DNA of 64,000 bases from Rubrivivax sp. (GCA_016790225.1 JAEUOZ010000027.1:62001-126000), one strand, 5' to 3'; positions 33,040 through 43,566 are shown, counted from the first letter of the stretch. Translations and numbers: made by a program. The notes: generated from the letters alone by a model not told the origin.

Positions 33040-33855
33040 TCACAGGCCGAGCACGGCATCCATGCCGTAGAGCCCCTGGGCCTTGTCCGCCAGGAAGCGC
33101 GCGGCGCGCAGGCTGCCTTGCGCATAACCGGCCCGGCTGCTGCTGCGGTGCGAGATCTCGATGCGTTCGCCGGTGCCGGCAAACAGCACGGTATGGTCAC
33201 CGACGATGTCGCCGCCGCGGATGGTGGCAAATCCGATGGAGGACGGATCGCGCTCGCCCGTGACGCCTTCACGGGCATAGACGGCGCAGTCCTTCAGCTC
33301 TCGGCCGAGTGCGTGGGCGACCACTTCGCCCATCTTCAGCGCCGTGCCGCTGGGGGCGTCCACCTTGTGGCGGTGGTGCGCCTCGATGATCTCGATGTCG
33401 TAGCCCTCATGAAAGGCGCGGGCTGCCACATCGAGCAGCTTGAGCACCACGTTCACGCCCACGCTCATGTTGGGCGCCATCACCACGGCGCAGGCCTGGG
33501 CATGCTGCACGATCTCGGCCTTCTGCGCCTCGCTGAACCCTGTGGTCCCGATGACCAGGCGCACGCCATGCGCCCGGCATGCAGCGAGGTGGGCGAGGGT
33601 CGCTTGCGGGCGCGTGAAGTCGATCAGCACCTGGGCGCCGGAGAGCGCCGAGGCCGGATCGGCGCTGACGGTGATGCCGGTGATGCGTCCCATCGCAGCG
33701 CCGGCATCCTGTCCGATGGCGGGTGTTCCTGCGGCGTCCAGCGCCGCGTGCAACTGCAGATCGGGCGCATCGAGCACAGCCTGGATCAGCATCTGGCCCA
33801 TGCGGCCCGATGCGCCTGCGATGGCCACGCGCAGCACGCCGGTGTCTCCGCTCAA
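33040..33855 (-). CDS. dapB: 4-hydroxy-tetrahydrodipicolinate reductase DapB
   Basis: The 271-residue enzyme has the nucleotide-binding motif [33 protein letters not shown], and the substrate/catalytic [15 protein letters not shown]. It performs the NAD(P)H step of diaminopimelate/lysine synthesis. Its ATG overlaps the bamE stop (ATGA), so bamE and dapB are coupled, a frequent betaproteobacterial arrangement. Confidence 0.96.
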   Translation of the reverse strand: MSGDTGVLRVAIAGASGRMGQMLIQAVLDAPDLQLHAALDAAGTPAIGQDAGAAMGRITGITVSADPASALSGAQVLIDFTRPQATLAHLAACRAHGVRLVIGTTGFSEAQKAEIVQHAQACAVVMAPNMSVGVNVVLKLLDVAARAFHEGYDIEIIEAHHRHKVDAPSGTALKMGEVVAHALGRELKDCAVYAREGVTGERDPSSIGFATIRGGDIVGDHTVLFAGTGERIEISHRSSSRAGYAQGSLRAARFLADKAQGLYGMDAVLGL

Positions 33856-34412
33856 CGGGGTTCCAGGGGCGGATAGCTGCGAACGGCGCCCACCGGAGCC
33901 TGGCTGGCCGCGTCATCCTTGCGGGCGGCCGGCGGCGGCAGGGCCTTGCGCTGCGCTTCGCTCAGTTCCAGCGCCGGGGGTGTCACCTTGCGCACCGGGA
34001 CGACCGAGGCCACGAACTCGGCTTCTGACGGCAGGTCGTTCGGCGCGACGAGCCGGTCCAGCACATCCCCCTTGAAATGCGCCACCACCACCCGCTGCTG
34101 CAGCGCCGTGCCGGGCCTGCGCAAGGAGAAGAAATAGTCCCAGCGATCGGCATGGAACGGCGAGGCGAGCATCGGCGTGCCGAGCAGCGCCTGCACCTGG
34201 TCGCGCGACATGCCCGGGCGCACGCGCGCGACCTGCTCCTTCGTGACGGCATTGCCCTGCACGATGTCGATGCGGTAAGGCGTGATGAAGCCCAGAAAGC
34301 TGTCGGCTCCCTGCGTGCGCGTGCCGCAGCCGCCCAGCAGCGTCGCGGCCAAGCTCGCGCAGAGCACGAGCGTCCCGCGCGTCAGAAGGGTTGGGTTGCG
34401 GCTCGATATCAT
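33852..34412 (-). CDS. bamE: Outer-membrane assembly lipoprotein BamE
   Basis: The 186-residue lipoprotein has a signal peptide ending LLGGC and the SmpA/OmlA core: [26 protein letters not shown] then LLGTPML and WDYFFSL. BamE is a subunit of the BAM complex that folds outer-membrane barrels. It is longer than E. coli BamE (113) because of a C-terminal charged/Pro-rich tail, as in other Burkholderiales. It is divergent from fur, the usual arrangement. A TAGAAT hexamer 6 bases before the start suggests a leaderless transcript. Confidence 0.92.
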   Translation of the reverse strand: MISSRNPTLLTRGTLVLCASLAATLLGGCGTRTQGADSFLGFITPYRIDIVQGNAVTKEQVARVRPGMSRDQVQALLGTPMLASPFHADRWDYFFSLRRPGTALQQRVVVAHFKGDVLDRLVAPNDLPSEAEFVASVVPVRKVTPPALELSEAQRKALPPPAARKDDAASQAPVGAVRSYPPLEPR

Positions 34413-34418
34413 CGTGAG

Positions 34419-34424
34419 ATTCTA
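34419..34424 (-). promoter_or_regulatory. -10 hexamer of a leaderless bamE promoter
   Basis: TAGAAT on the leftward strand ends 6 bases before the bamE ATG (34412); the gap CTCACG has no ribosome site. Confidence 0.5.
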
Positions 34425-34485
34425 ATGGTGGGGTGTTTCCCGTCTGCATTCTCGCGGCGGGCGCCACGCCGGGCGGCAACCCGCG

Positions 34486-34926
34486 ATGAACCGCGTTGAA
34501 GAGCTCAAGCACAGCGGACTGAAGGCCACGCTGCCGAGGCTGAAGATCCTGGAGATCTTCGAAGCCGGCGGCCAGCGCCACATGACCGCCGAAGATGTCT
34601 ACAAGGCCCTGCTGGCCGGCGATGCCGACATCGGTCTGGCCACGGTCTACCGCGTGCTGCTGCAGTTCGAGCAGGCTGGCCTGCTGCTGCGCAGCAACTT
34701 CGAATCCGGCAAGTCGGTCTACGAGCTTAACCTGGGCCAGCACCATGACCATCTGGTGTGCCTGGGCTGCGGCCGCGTCGAGGAGTTCTTCGATGCCGAG
34801 ATCGAGGCGCGCCAGCGTGTGGTCGCCCAGGAGCGGGGCTTTGCCATCCAGGAGCACGCGCTGGCGCTGTATGCACACTGCATCAAGCCGGATTGCGAGC
34901 ACCGCCGCCGCGGCGGGATCGGCTGA
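34486..34926 (+). CDS. fur: Ferric uptake regulator Fur
   Basis: The 146-residue regulator has the winged-helix part LKATLPRLKILEIFE..MTAEDVYKALL..LATVYRVLLQFEQAGLL and the metal/dimer part GQHHDHLVCLGCGRVEEF with the HHDH and CxxC pattern. It is an iron-responsive repressor. It is divergent from bamE and convergent with hprK. I see no clear 19-bp Fur box in the shared 73-base promoter region. Confidence 0.95.
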   Translation: MNRVEELKHSGLKATLPRLKILEIFEAGGQRHMTAEDVYKALLAGDADIGLATVYRVLLQFEQAGLLLRSNFESGKSVYELNLGQHHDHLVCLGCGRVEEFFDAEIEARQRVVAQERGFAIQEHALALYAHCIKPDCEHRRRGGIG

Positions 34927-34972
34927 GGGCCGAAGCGCCGCGCGGGGTCGCGGGCCGGCTTCGTGCGTGCGT

Positions 34973-35932
34973 TCAGGTGCCGTCGCTGCCGTTTTCCAGC
35001 GCCTGCTGGTGGCGCCGCACGAATTCCTGATAGGTATCGATGCCGCGCAGCTGCAGCACCGTGTTGCGCACCGCAGCCTCCACCAGCACCGCCAGGTTGC
35101 GCCCCGCATCCACCTGGATGACCACCTTGCGCACCGGGATGCCCAGCACCTCCTGATAAAGCGGTTCGTGCGGCAGACGTTCGAAATCACGCTCCATGGT
35201 TTCGCGCCGCACCAGGTGCACGATCAGCTTCAGGCGCATCTTGCGGCGCACGGCCGTCTCGCCGAAGATGGCCTTGATGTCCAGCAGGCCGATACCGCGC
35301 ACTTCCAGCAGGTTGATCAGCAGCGGCGGGCAGCGGCCCTCCAGCGCGGTCTGCGAGATGCGGTAGAGATCGACTGCGTCATCCGCCACCAGGCCGTGGC
35401 CACGTGACACCAGTTCCAGTCCCAGCTCGCTCTTGCCCAGGCCCGATTCGCCGGTGAGCAGCACGCCCAGGCCGAGGATGTCCATGAACACGCCGTGCAG
35501 CGTGGTGCGATCGGCAAAGCGCTCGCTGATCGAGGCGCGCACGACGTCGATCACGTGGCCGGCGGACTCTCGCGTGACGAACAGCGGAATGTCGGCGCGG
35601 TCGCACATGGCCACCAGGCGCTCGGGCGGATGTTCGCCGTCGGCCACGATGATCACCGGCGGCTCCAGCGTCACGATGCGCGAGATGCGGCGCTCCTGGT
35701 CGTCCTCCGTCGCGTGAAGCAGGTAGGCGATCTCGCGTCGGCCGACGATCTGCACCCGGTAGGGGTGGATGTAGTTCAGATAACCCACCAGATCGGCCGC
35801 GGAGCGGGCTTCCAGCACCGCGGCTTCATCGAAGTGACGCTCCGGGTGGGCGTGCCCCGCAACCCATTCCCACCGCATGGCCTGGCGGTGGGCTTCGAAC
35901 AGCGCCTCGGCGCTGATCGAGGTGGGCTTCAT
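34973..35932 (-). CDS. hprK: HPr kinase/phosphorylase
   Basis: The 319-residue protein has Walker [15 protein letters not shown] followed by [10 protein letters not shown], and the HprK signature [19 protein letters not shown]. It phosphorylates or dephosphorylates HPr on Ser as part of the nitrogen/carbon PTS regulatory branch of proteobacteria. It overlaps the end of ptsN (ATGA). rapZ, often next, is not here; fur converges instead. Confidence 0.95.
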   Translation of the reverse strand: MKPTSISAEALFEAHRQAMRWEWVAGHAHPERHFDEAAVLEARSAADLVGYLNYIHPYRVQIVGRREIAYLLHATEDDQERRISRIVTLEPPVIIVADGEHPPERLVAMCDRADIPLFVTRESAGHVIDVVRASISERFADRTTLHGVFMDILGLGVLLTGESGLGKSELGLELVSRGHGLVADDAVDLYRISQTALEGRCPPLLINLLEVRGIGLLDIKAIFGETAVRRKMRLKLIVHLVRRETMERDFERLPHEPLYQEVLGIPVRKVVIQVDAGRNLAVLVEAAVRNTVLQLRGIDTYQEFVRRHQQALENGSDGT

Positions 35933-36399
35933 GCCACCGTCTTCAGGGGCTGCCAGCCCGTGATCAGTGCATGCACGGCCGAGGCCTCGGATTCGGCTTT
36001 CAGCTTGTCCCGCAGTTCGCGATCCGACAGCATCTCGGCGATCTCGGAGAGGATCTCCAGGTGACGCTGCGTCGCGGCCTCCGGCACCAGCAGGAAGATC
36101 AGCAGCGACACCGGCTCGTCATCCGGGGCGTCGAAGGCGATGGGCTGCTGCACGCGCAGCACGGCGGCCAGCGGGTTCTTCAGGCCCTTGATGCGCCCGT
36201 GCGGGATGGCCACGCCGTGCCCGAGGCCGGTGGAGCCCAGCCGCTCGCGCGCAAAGAGGTTGTCGGTCACCGTGCTGCGGGCGATGGCATGCTGGTTTTC
36301 GAACAGCAGGCCAGCCTGTTCGAAAGCCCGCTTCTTGCTGGAGGCGTCCACATTCACCAGCACATTGCTGGCGGGCAGGATGGCGGCAAGACGATTCAT
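35929..36399 (-). CDS. ptsN: PTS nitrogen regulatory EIIA (PtsN)
   Basis: The 156-residue EIIA-Ntr protein begins [23 protein letters not shown] and has the phosphorylated His in [12 protein letters not shown]. It accepts phosphate from NPr and regulates potassium/nitrogen-linked functions. An in-frame upstream ATG (36453) would add 18 residues not typical of the family, so I favour 36399. It overlaps hprK downstream and follows hpf. Confidence 0.92.
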   Translation of the reverse strand: MNRLAAILPASNVLVNVDASSKKRAFEQAGLLFENQHAIARSTVTDNLFARERLGSTGLGHGVAIPHGRIKGLKNPLAAVLRVQQPIAFDAPDDEPVSLLIFLLVPEAATQRHLEILSEIAEMLSDRELRDKLKAESEASAVHALITGWQPLKTVA

Positions 36400-36482
36400 G
36401 GGTGGCGGGCCTGCAGCTTCAGGTGGCAATCCCGTGAGCGGGATCACATGCAACGCTGGCGGGCACTGTTGGGTGGACAGAA

Positions 36483-36488
36483 ATTATA
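36483..36488 (-). promoter_or_regulatory. Consensus -10 (TATAAT) upstream of ptsN
   Basis: A perfect TATAAT on the leftward strand lies 83 bases before ATG 36399. The -35 region is weak. It implies that ptsN-hprK has its own promoter after the hpf terminator. Confidence 0.45.
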
Positions 36489-36584
36489 GGAATCGGGTTC
36501 CCGTGAAGCTCCCGCGGCTTTGCGGGGGGCTTGAAGCGAGCATCAATGCTGCGCCGCAACATCCCTGGACGTCAAGCCAAACAA

Positions 36585-36606
36585 AACGGCCCCGCGGGGG
36601 GCCGTT
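36585..36606 (-). terminator. Intrinsic terminator after hpf
   Basis: AACGGCCCC and GGGGCCGTT form a 9-bp stem with a 4-base loop, followed leftward by TTGTTT. It lies 26 bases past the hpf stop. The plus-strand side is also followed by a T-rich run. Confidence 0.75.
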
Positions 36607-36631
36607 GTTTTGGAGACGCAGCCAGACAGGA

Positions 36632-36973
36632 TCAGTGCGCCCCGGCATCCAGCCGCTTGGCGGCCACATGGTGGTGATCCTGGAGGCGATCCTTGTGGCG
36701 CACGACCTGACGATCCAGCTTGTCCATCAGCTGATCGATCGCGGCGTACAGGTCCTCATGGCTCTGTTCGCAGAAGATGTCGCGACCCTTCACGTGCAGG
36801 GTCACCTCGGCTTTCTGCCTTCGCTCCTTCTCCTTCTTTCGTTCAACCGTCAGCAGCACATTGACATCCACGACCTGGTCGAAATGACGCGTGACCCGAT
36901 CCAGTTTAGTCAGTACATACTCTCTCAGGGCAGGAGTCACTTCAAGGTGATGTCCGCTGATCGTGAGATTCAT
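36632..36973 (-). CDS. hpf: Ribosome hibernation-promoting factor HPF
   Basis: This 113-residue short HPF begins [23 protein letters not shown] and contains the [18 protein letters not shown] and [22 protein letters not shown] segments of the HPF/YfiA fold. It binds the small subunit and helps 70S dimerisation in slow growth. The start ATG 36973 has an AGGAA site upstream. Gene order hpf-ptsN-hprK is conserved in Betaproteobacteria; a strong terminator separates it from ptsN here. Confidence 0.93.
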   Translation of the reverse strand: MNLTISGHHLEVTPALREYVLTKLDRVTRHFDQVVDVNVLLTVERKKEKERRQKAEVTLHVKGRDIFCEQSHEDLYAAIDQLMDKLDRQVVRHKDRLQDHHHVAAKRLDAGAH

Positions 36974-37131
36974 CCGAGGGTTCCTTTCTGCACAAGTCGC
37001 CAGCTGGGGCCCCGTGTGTGACAGGGCGAAGTCAGTGTGCGCCCGTTCCTGGATCCCTGCAAGTGCGCTCGGGTTAACCCATGTTTCCAAGCGGTCGAAG
37101 TGCTCAACCCTGCGGCATTTCAGCGCGGGCT

Positions 37132-39195
37132 TCAGGGTCTTGCCGGGGCATACACCTTCACCAGGCCCGTGCGGCCACGCAGGCGCTGCGTGCTCATCCA
37201 ACGGCAGCGGCCCTCGGGCAGCAGGCGCTGGCTGCCTTCGCCGATCAGGATGGCAGTCCCCAGGCGTCGGGTCAGCCCTTGCAGGCGAGCCGCCACGTTG
37301 ACCGCATCACCCAGCACCGTATAGGCGCGACGGTGACGCGAGCCCAGGTCACCCACGATCACGGTGCCCGAGTTGATGCCGATGCCCAGAGACAGCGCCG
37401 GCCAGCCGCGGGCCGCGAAGCGTGCGTTCATCGCCGGCAGGCGCCCCTGCATGGCTTCGGCCGCGTGCAGGGCGTGCTGCGCGTGGTCCGGGTCGTCCAG
37501 GGGCGCGCCCCAGAACGCCATGACGGAGTCGCCGATGTACTTGTCCAGCGTGCCGCCGTGCTCGCGCACGATGTCGGTCATCTCCGAGAAGAACTCGTTG
37601 ACCAGCCGCACGAGCTCCGGGGGTGGCAGCGTCTCCGACAGCCGCGTGAAGCCATGCAGATCGGCAAACAGCACGGTCAGCTCGGCGCTGCGCCCCTGCA
37701 TGTCGTGCTGACCGGGGTGTCGGCTCATGCGCGCCACCAGCTCTGGCGGCACATACTGTCCGAACAGACCCTCGAGCCGACGGCGTTCGCGCCGTTCTCG
37801 GGCGTGGCCGTGCACGAGGCGCCAGACCAGCATGCCCAGCACCCAGAGCGTGGGCACCGCCCAGGGCAGTGCCCAGGACTGCGCGACCCAGGCCCAGGCG
37901 TTGGCGGTGGACAGCAGCAGCAGCAGGCCCAGGCAGACCGCGGCAGCCGCGGCCAGGCTGCAGCGCCACAGCATGAAGGGCAGGCTGACCGCCAGCAGCA
38001 TCAGCAGGCCCAGCTGCGCTGGCCGGGCCCAGGCCGGCTGGTATTGCGGCTGGCCGTGCATCAGCGCGTGCAGCAGCGTCGCGTGGGCCTGAACGCCGGG
38101 CAGATGCGCGCTCACCGGCGTCGGATGCCGGTCTCCCAGGCCCGCCACGGTGGTGCCGATCAAGGCAAGCTGGCCGCGCAGACTGCCCGGCGGGAGCACA
38201 CCGCTCAGCACCTCGAAGGCCGACACCTGGCGCACCAGCCCGGATGGGCTGGCGTAGGGCAGCAGGATCGAACCTTGTTCGTCGGCCATCAGCTGCCGCG
38301 GTCCGTGCAGACTTGAAAACTGCAGCCGCATGGAGCCATCCGGCCGCGAAGTCAGCGAGCGCTGCCCGCCAGCGGGCTGCTGCGCAAGCAGCATCGCCAG
38401 GGCCAGCGACGCCTGCACCTGGCCATCCACGCGCGCCAGCAGCGGTGCGCGGCGCCGAACACCGTCGTGATCGACCCAGCTGTTGAGGAACCCGCCGCCG
38501 CGTGCTGCCGCAGCCAGGCGCGGCAGGCTGGCGCCATAAGCATTGAACTCAGCCAGCGAAGCGGCGGCCTCCCCGGGTTGCGGCAGCGCCGGTGGCGGCA
38601 GCTGGCCTCGACCTGAGGCTTCCGCACCGCCGATGGCCTGGAATCCCAGCACCACCGGATGGCGCTGCATCACGGCGGCCAGGCGACCGTCGTGATCCAG
38701 CGCGTCGCGTCTTGCCATCCATTCGCGCTGAAAGCCCGGGTTGTCGCGCAAGGGCCCTTCGGCCAGGGCCTGCAGCGTGTCCAGACCGGCGCCGCGGTCC
38801 GGCTCCGACAGGATCAGATCCAGGCCCACCAGGTTCACCTGCTGCTGCTCGAACAGGCGGCTCACGAGTTCAGCCAGACGATCGCGGCCCCAGGGCCAGC
38901 GGCCCACCGCGGCGAGCGAAGCTTCATCGATGTCGATGATCACCACCCGGCTGCCCGCGGTCGTTTCGGCGAAGGCCTTCAGCCGAAGGTCGTGCCACAG
39001 CGCATCCAGTTCGCGCACCGGCTGCAGCGTGAGGGTGCCGGCCGCGTGCAAGCCCAGGGTGCCGGCCAGCAGCGCCGCCGAAAGCCAGGGCGGAACAAGG
39101 CGCCAGCGCGCGGAACGCGCCAGTCCTTCCCGCGTCGGCGCCAGGCGCCGGGCCAGCCGCCCCAGCCAGCCGTCAGCGAAGCTTGATGTCGACAC
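37132..39195 (-). CDS. CHASE2-domain adenylate/guanylate cyclase
   Basis: This is a class III nucleotide cyclase. The N-terminal membrane segment (about residues 35-55) is followed by a periplasmic CHASE2 domain ([21 protein letters not shown] is its hallmark), three C-terminal membrane helices (about 395-470) and the cytoplasmic cyclase domain: [18 protein letters not shown] (metal Asp), [14 protein letters not shown] and [14 protein letters not shown]. The Lys and Asp positions favour ATP. The start is unclear: GTG 39195 overlaps ompA by 23 bases, while an ATG at 39285 would overlap by over 100; I chose GTG. It ends a fecR-ompA-cyclase operon. Confidence 0.87.
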   Translation of the reverse strand: MSTSSFADGWLGRLARRLAPTREGLARSARWRLVPPWLSAALLAGTLGLHAAGTLTLQPVRELDALWHDLRLKAFAETTAGSRVVIIDIDEASLAAVGRWPWGRDRLAELVSRLFEQQQVNLVGLDLILSEPDRGAGLDTLQALAEGPLRDNPGFQREWMARRDALDHDGRLAAVMQRHPVVLGFQAIGGAEASGRGQLPPPALPQPGEAAASLAEFNAYGASLPRLAAAARGGGFLNSWVDHDGVRRRAPLLARVDGQVQASLALAMLLAQQPAGGQRSLTSRPDGSMRLQFSSLHGPRQLMADEQGSILLPYASPSGLVRQVSAFEVLSGVLPPGSLRGQLALIGTTVAGLGDRHPTPVSAHLPGVQAHATLLHALMHGQPQYQPAWARPAQLGLLMLLAVSLPFMLWRCSLAAAAAVCLGLLLLLSTANAWAWVAQSWALPWAVPTLWVLGMLVWRLVHGHARERRERRRLEGLFGQYVPPELVARMSRHPGQHDMQGRSAELTVLFADLHGFTRLSETLPPPELVRLVNEFFSEMTDIVREHGGTLDKYIGDSVMAFWGAPLDDPDHAQHALHAAEAMQGRLPAMNARFAARGWPALSLGIGINSGTVIVGDLGSRHRRAYTVLGDAVNVAARLQGLTRRLGTAILIGEGSQRLLPEGRCRWMSTQRLRGRTGLVKVYAPARP

Positions 39196-39811
39196 GGCGG
39201 TTGCGCGGCTCCGCCACCTCGTCGGCCGTGGGCACCAGCGGTTCGCGCTCTCCGCGCCCTGCAACCTGGATGCGCGCCGCAGCAAATCCCAGGCTCACCA
39301 GACGCTCGCCCAGGACCCGTGCGCGCTGCAGCGAGAGGCGATCGTTGTCTTCCATCGAGCCCACGCGATCGGTATGGCCGGTCAAGACAAGTTCGGCCGC
39401 CGGACTGTCCGACAACGCGGCGCGCACCTCCTGCAGCACCGCCAGCGTCTGCGGCTGCAGCTGATCCGAGCCCGACTCGAAGTACACCGCCCAGGTCCGG
39501 GGCCGGGGCGGCATGTGGCTCAGCAGCTCGCGGTATTGCTCACGCACCTGGGCCAGGTCGGCCTGCTGGACCTCGATGCGCCCGTCGCGCCGGACCCGTG
39601 CCTGCCCGCCGGGCTCGCGGATCACCGCCTCAGCCCGCTCGGTGCGGATCACCACGCCGCCCGTCGGCCGGCCTTCGCTGCCGGGCAGCAGCGTCACCAC
39701 GTCGGTCGGCGTGCCGGCACAGGCGGACAGCAGCAGCGCCAGCGCCGCAGCAGGCAGAAGGCAACTGCCCGGGCCGCAGCCGTCTGCCCGCGCACCCACC
39801 CGTCTACTCAT
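39173..39811 (-). CDS. OmpA-family lipoprotein
   Basis: The 212-residue protein has a signal peptide ending LLLSAC, a lipobox. The C-terminal OmpA/Pal domain (about residues 105-212) shows YFESGSDQLQPQTLAVL, TGHTDRVGS, RARVLGERLVSLG and the final RNRRVDIKL, so it should bind peptidoglycan from a membrane anchor. Its ATG overlaps the fecR stop by 8 bases, and it overlaps the cyclase start, so the three genes are translationally linked. Confidence 0.88.
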   Translation of the reverse strand: MSRRVGARADGCGPGSCLLPAAALALLLSACAGTPTDVVTLLPGSEGRPTGGVVIRTERAEAVIREPGGQARVRRDGRIEVQQADLAQVREQYRELLSHMPPRPRTWAVYFESGSDQLQPQTLAVLQEVRAALSDSPAAELVLTGHTDRVGSMEDNDRLSLQRARVLGERLVSLGFAAARIQVAGRGEREPLVPTADEVAEPRNRRVDIKLR

Positions 39812-40271
39812 CGCGCGTGTCGATCAGAAACTCGGTGCCACGCACGCCCATCACGGCCGTGGGCGTTTCGATGCGCACGTTCTGCGGCGCCTCGCGCGCC
39901 ACCAGGCCCGTGATCATGTGCATGGCGCCCTTGATCAGCCGCAGCCACACGCGGCCGCCGTGGGTGGTGGTGTCGAACTGCACGTCGCTGAGCTCCAGCT
40001 GCGTGCCGGAGCCGATCGAGAGCAGCGTGTCGTCGACCAGCGTGATGCCCACGGCGCCCGGCTGTCCCGTGACGATGCGGTCTTCGCGCAGCAGCACCAT
40101 GCCGACCGCAGCAGGCAGGCGCGCGCCCTGGCGTTCCACCAGCGCGGTGCCGCTCAGGCGCTTGACCGTGCCCACGGGGATCTCGGCACGGCCGGCGGGC
40201 TGGGCAAAGGACGAACTCGCTGCAAGCAGCCAGAAAAGCAGGGCCAGAAGGCCGAATCGGAACAAGGGCAT
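39804..40271 (-). CDS. FecR-domain periplasmic protein
   Basis: This 155-residue protein has a signal peptide (LLALLFWLLAASSSFAQP) and one FecR domain (VGTVKRLSGTALVERQG..GMVLLREDRIVTG..GGRVWLRLIKG..TPTAVMGVRGTEFLI). Unlike classical FecR it has no cytoplasmic helix and no sigma-factor neighbour. Stand-alone FecR proteins beside CHASE2 cyclases recur in proteobacteria, and I infer that it feeds a periplasmic signal to the cyclase or OmpA partner. Confidence 0.87.
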   Translation of the reverse strand: MPLFRFGLLALLFWLLAASSSFAQPAGRAEIPVGTVKRLSGTALVERQGARLPAAVGMVLLREDRIVTGQPGAVGITLVDDTLLSIGSGTQLELSDVQFDTTTHGGRVWLRLIKGAMHMITGLVAREAPQNVRIETPTAVMGVRGTEFLIDTRDE

Positions 40272-40619
40272 GGAACGGGTCGAGGCAAAAGAGCAACGAA
40301 GCCCCTACAACGGAACTGTATACGCCGCTGATGACATGGCCGGCGTCGGTCTGGGATGCGGCGCCCGGGCCCGGCGCGACATCGGCTGTTGCGGCCACCC
40401 GACACCCTCTCAGGGCCAAGGCAGAGTTGTCCGGTCAACTTCAGCGCTGCTGCACCAGCTTGCACGTGCTGCGCGCGGCCCGCCATACGCCATTCGGGGG
40501 TCAATGGGGTAATGACGGATTGGCAGTTGTCAGGCCAAACACCAACACTGCCTTGTCCGTGTTTCTACCGACGGCCGGGTTCTTGCCGTGCCGTCGCATC
40601 CATTTGGAGGGGTTTCCCG
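40272..40619 (+). other. Intergenic region between fecR operon and TonB receptor
   Basis: This 348-base divergent region must hold both promoters. I see a GTATAC palindrome near 40318 and a 6-bp inverted repeat GGCAGT/ACTGCC around 40522-40553. No RNA gene, riboswitch or credible small ORF stands out. Confidence 0.4.
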
Positions 40620-43535
40620 ATGAAATTGCACCCGATTGCGCAGGCCGCCGCCTTGCTGATGATCGCCCTGCCGGCGATCGCCCAGACCACCACGCCCGCG
40701 CCGCAGCGCATCGAGATCACGGGATCCAGCATCAAGCGCATCGCCACCGAAGGCTCGCTGCCGGTGCAGATCATTTCGCGCACCGAGCTGGAGCGCCAGG
40801 GCATCGCCAGCACCGAGCAGCTGATCATGCAGCTGAACATCAACGGCAACGGCCTGGACAACCTGGCCTCGAATGCCGATGTGACCGATGGCGCGGCACG
40901 CGGCAACAACGGCGCCACCAGCGCCAACCTGCGCGGCCAGGGCAGCAACGCGACGCTGATCCTGTTGAACGGGCGGCGTGTGGCCGCGCACGGCCTGAAC
41001 GGCGGCACGGTCGATCTGAACCAGATCCCCTTTGCCGCGATCGAGCGCATCGAGGTGCTGAAGGACGGCGCCAGCGCCATCTACGGCACCGATGCGATCG
41101 GCGGCGTCATCAACTTCATCCTGCGCACCAACTTCAATGGCCTGACGGCCAGCGCGATGATGGACGTGCCGCAGCAGAAGGGCGGCGAGATCTACCGCGG
41201 CTCGGTGGTCTTCGGCCTGGGCGACCTGGATCGCCAGGGCTTCAACCTGATGGCCTCGCTGTCGGTTCAGGACAACAAGATCCTGCGCGGCGATCAGCGT
41301 GATTTCGTCAATACCTATCAGCCCAGTCGCGGCGTCACGCCCGATACGCGCGGCGCACCGATCGCCACGGTGTTTGCGGTGGCCGGCACCACGCCCACCG
41401 GCGCGGCGCTGGGCAACGTGCTGACCTCTGCGGGCAGCAACACGGCGGGCCCGTTCGACTTCGCCAACCCGGCGCTGCGCGTCAACGGCATCAACATCCT
41501 CGATCTGCCGGGCGGCGCGGGCTGCTCTTCGGTCGACGGCATGAGCCCCTACGACGAGGTGCTGTGGGCCTCGCCCGGCGCCAAGTACGGCTGCGCCTGG
41601 GATACCGGCCGTGCTGCGGTGCTGCAGCAGCCGGTGACCAACACCAACTTCGTCTCGCGCCTGACCTTCAAGCTCGGCGAGCACCAGCTCTTCGGCGAAG
41701 CAGTGCTCGGCAAGTCCGAATCGGCCAAGCAGTTCTCCAACAACCAGATCTCGTCGGGTTCCGGCGTGGCCAACACGACGCTGCCCAACGGCACGGTCGT
41801 GCCCAGCCCCTTCCGCAATCTGCGCTACCCGAGCACGGGCGCCGCGTACAACGAGGTGTTCAATGCGCTGGTGGGGGCCTTCCCGGCGCTGGCACCCAAC
41901 CGCGGCTTGCCCATCGCCTTCCGCTGGCGCTGCATGGTCTGCGGCCCGCGCGAGATCACCACCGAAACCGACACCGCGCGCTTCCTCTTCGGCGCCGACG
42001 GCCCCGTGCCTTTCCTCAAGGGCTGGGACTACAAGGCCGGCGTGAGCCAGGCCACCAGCGAGAGCAGCTCTGAAGTGGGCAGCGGCTACCACTACTGGCA
42101 GCCGTTTGCCAACCTCATCAACACCGGCGTGCTCAATCCGTTCTCGCTGACACAGACGCCCGCCGCCATAGCAGCCCTGGATGCCATTGCCGCGCGCGGC
42201 GTCAAGCTCTACGGCGGCAAGTTCACGATGCAGCAGACCGATGCTTCGATGTCCGGCCCGCTCTTCAACCTGCCTGCGGGCACGGTCATGGCCGCTGTCG
42301 GCGTGGATGTGCGCACCGAGAAATACAAGTTCGACGGCGACCAGCGCTCCAATGCCAATACGGTCGATGCGCTGATCTTCAACGTGCCCTTCGACAACGC
42401 CCTGGCCACGGCGGGTACGCTCAAGCGCGACGTGCGCGCCGTCTACGCCGAGCTGCTGCTGCCGGTGATGAAGGATCTGGAGCTGAACGCGGCGATCCGC
42501 AGCGACAGCTACACCGGCTTCGGCAAGTCGACCAACCCGAAGGTCTCGCTGCGCTACACGCCGATGGACAACGTGCTGGTGCGCGGCGCCTACAGCACCG
42601 GCTTCCGCGTGCCGACCTTCAAGCAGCAGTTCGATCCGTTCACCACGGCCACCTATGCCGGCAATGACTTTGCCGATCCGCGCACCTGCCCGACGGGCGT
42701 GGTGTCCAACACGGTGCCGGGCTGCGCGGCCCTGCCGGCCAACTCCTTCAACACCATCTTCGGCGGCAAGGCAGACCTGCAGCCCGAAGAGGCCAAGATG
42801 AAGAGCCTGGGCATCGTCTGGCAGGTCAGCAATCAGATCAGCGCGAACCTGGACTGGTGGTCGATCGAGCGCATCGGCACCATCCAGAGCGTCGGCCTGA
42901 CGACCATGGCGCGCAACTACAACCTGTTCCAGGACCGCTTCATCCGCGATGCTGCAGGCAACCTGCTGGCCGTGGATACGCGCTGGTCCAACGCCGGCGC
43001 CACGGAAACCGAAGGCCTGGAATTCGGCGTGCGCGGCGGCTGGGCCGTGCCGGCAGGCCGCGTGACGGGTGCCTTCGATGTGTCCTACCTGCTGAAGAAG
43101 CGCAGCCGCCTGCTGGCGAGCGCACCGTTCGGCAACAGCGAGGTCGGCGTCTTCACGCGCTCCGGTGACCTGGGCGTGCGCTGGAAGCACACCGCGAGCG
43201 TCGGCTACGCCACGGGACCCTGGACGACGACGGTCTCGCAGACTTACCGCGCGGGCTACTACGACGCCGTGCTGCCGGGTGTGGCCAACGGCACGGTTCG
43301 GCCGGCCAACTGGCAACCCAAGGTCGAGCCCTACATGACCTTCGACGCCAGCGTGGCCTACTCGGGCATCAAGAACCTCACGCTGACCGCCGGCATCAAG
43401 AACCTCTTCAACGAGGAGCCGCCCTTCAGCGCCGTGTACGACACCAACACCGGCGCCGGCAGCTCCTGGGAGCCCCGCGTGGCCGATCCGCGTGGCCGTG
43501 CCTTCACGCTGCGGGCCGAGTACAAGTTCTTCTGA
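40620..43535 (+). CDS. TonB-dependent outer-membrane receptor
   Basis: The 971-residue protein has a signal peptide (AAALLMIALPAIAQ), a TonB-box-like RIEITGSSIKRI, a plug domain (TEQLIMQLNINGNGLDN.., LILLNGRRVAAHG, IERIEVLKDGASAIYGTDAIGGVINFI) and a long 22-strand barrel ending in AFTLRAEYKFF with the terminal Phe needed for outer-membrane insertion. Two Cys pairs in extracellular loops (near residues 300-325 and 440) are unusual. No periplasmic or inner-membrane transporter lies nearby, so the substrate is unknown; siderophore, vitamin B12 or glycan are possible. ATG 40620 has a GGAGGGG site; upstream codons are not part of the protein. Confidence 0.93.
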   Translation: MKLHPIAQAAALLMIALPAIAQTTTPAPQRIEITGSSIKRIATEGSLPVQIISRTELERQGIASTEQLIMQLNINGNGLDNLASNADVTDGAARGNNGATSANLRGQGSNATLILLNGRRVAAHGLNGGTVDLNQIPFAAIERIEVLKDGASAIYGTDAIGGVINFILRTNFNGLTASAMMDVPQQKGGEIYRGSVVFGLGDLDRQGFNLMASLSVQDNKILRGDQRDFVNTYQPSRGVTPDTRGAPIATVFAVAGTTPTGAALGNVLTSAGSNTAGPFDFANPALRVNGINILDLPGGAGCSSVDGMSPYDEVLWASPGAKYGCAWDTGRAAVLQQPVTNTNFVSRLTFKLGEHQLFGEAVLGKSESAKQFSNNQISSGSGVANTTLPNGTVVPSPFRNLRYPSTGAAYNEVFNALVGAFPALAPNRGLPIAFRWRCMVCGPREITTETDTARFLFGADGPVPFLKGWDYKAGVSQATSESSSEVGSGYHYWQPFANLINTGVLNPFSLTQTPAAIAALDAIAARGVKLYGGKFTMQQTDASMSGPLFNLPAGTVMAAVGVDVRTEKYKFDGDQRSNANTVDALIFNVPFDNALATAGTLKRDVRAVYAELLLPVMKDLELNAAIRSDSYTGFGKSTNPKVSLRYTPMDNVLVRGAYSTGFRVPTFKQQFDPFTTATYAGNDFADPRTCPTGVVSNTVPGCAALPANSFNTIFGGKADLQPEEAKMKSLGIVWQVSNQISANLDWWSIERIGTIQSVGLTTMARNYNLFQDRFIRDAAGNLLAVDTRWSNAGATETEGLEFGVRGGWAVPAGRVTGAFDVSYLLKKRSRLLASAPFGNSEVGVFTRSGDLGVRWKHTASVGYATGPWTTTVSQTYRAGYYDAVLPGVANGTVRPANWQPKVEPYMTFDASVAYSGIKNLTLTAGIKNLFNEEPPFSAVYDTNTGAGSSWEPRVADPRGRAFTLRAEYKFF

Positions 43536-43566
43536 TCCGCATCCCGGGCCGCATTGGCCCCCTGGA

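Noticed and set aside
34413..34485. Possible Fur box between bamE and fur (GATATCATCGTGAGATTCTAAT).
   Set aside because: Too many mismatches to the GATAATGATAATCATTATC consensus to claim.
36974..37060. Sigma54-like site before hpf (TGGCGACTTGTGCAG).
   Set aside because: The GG-to-GC spacing is 8 rather than 10 bases.
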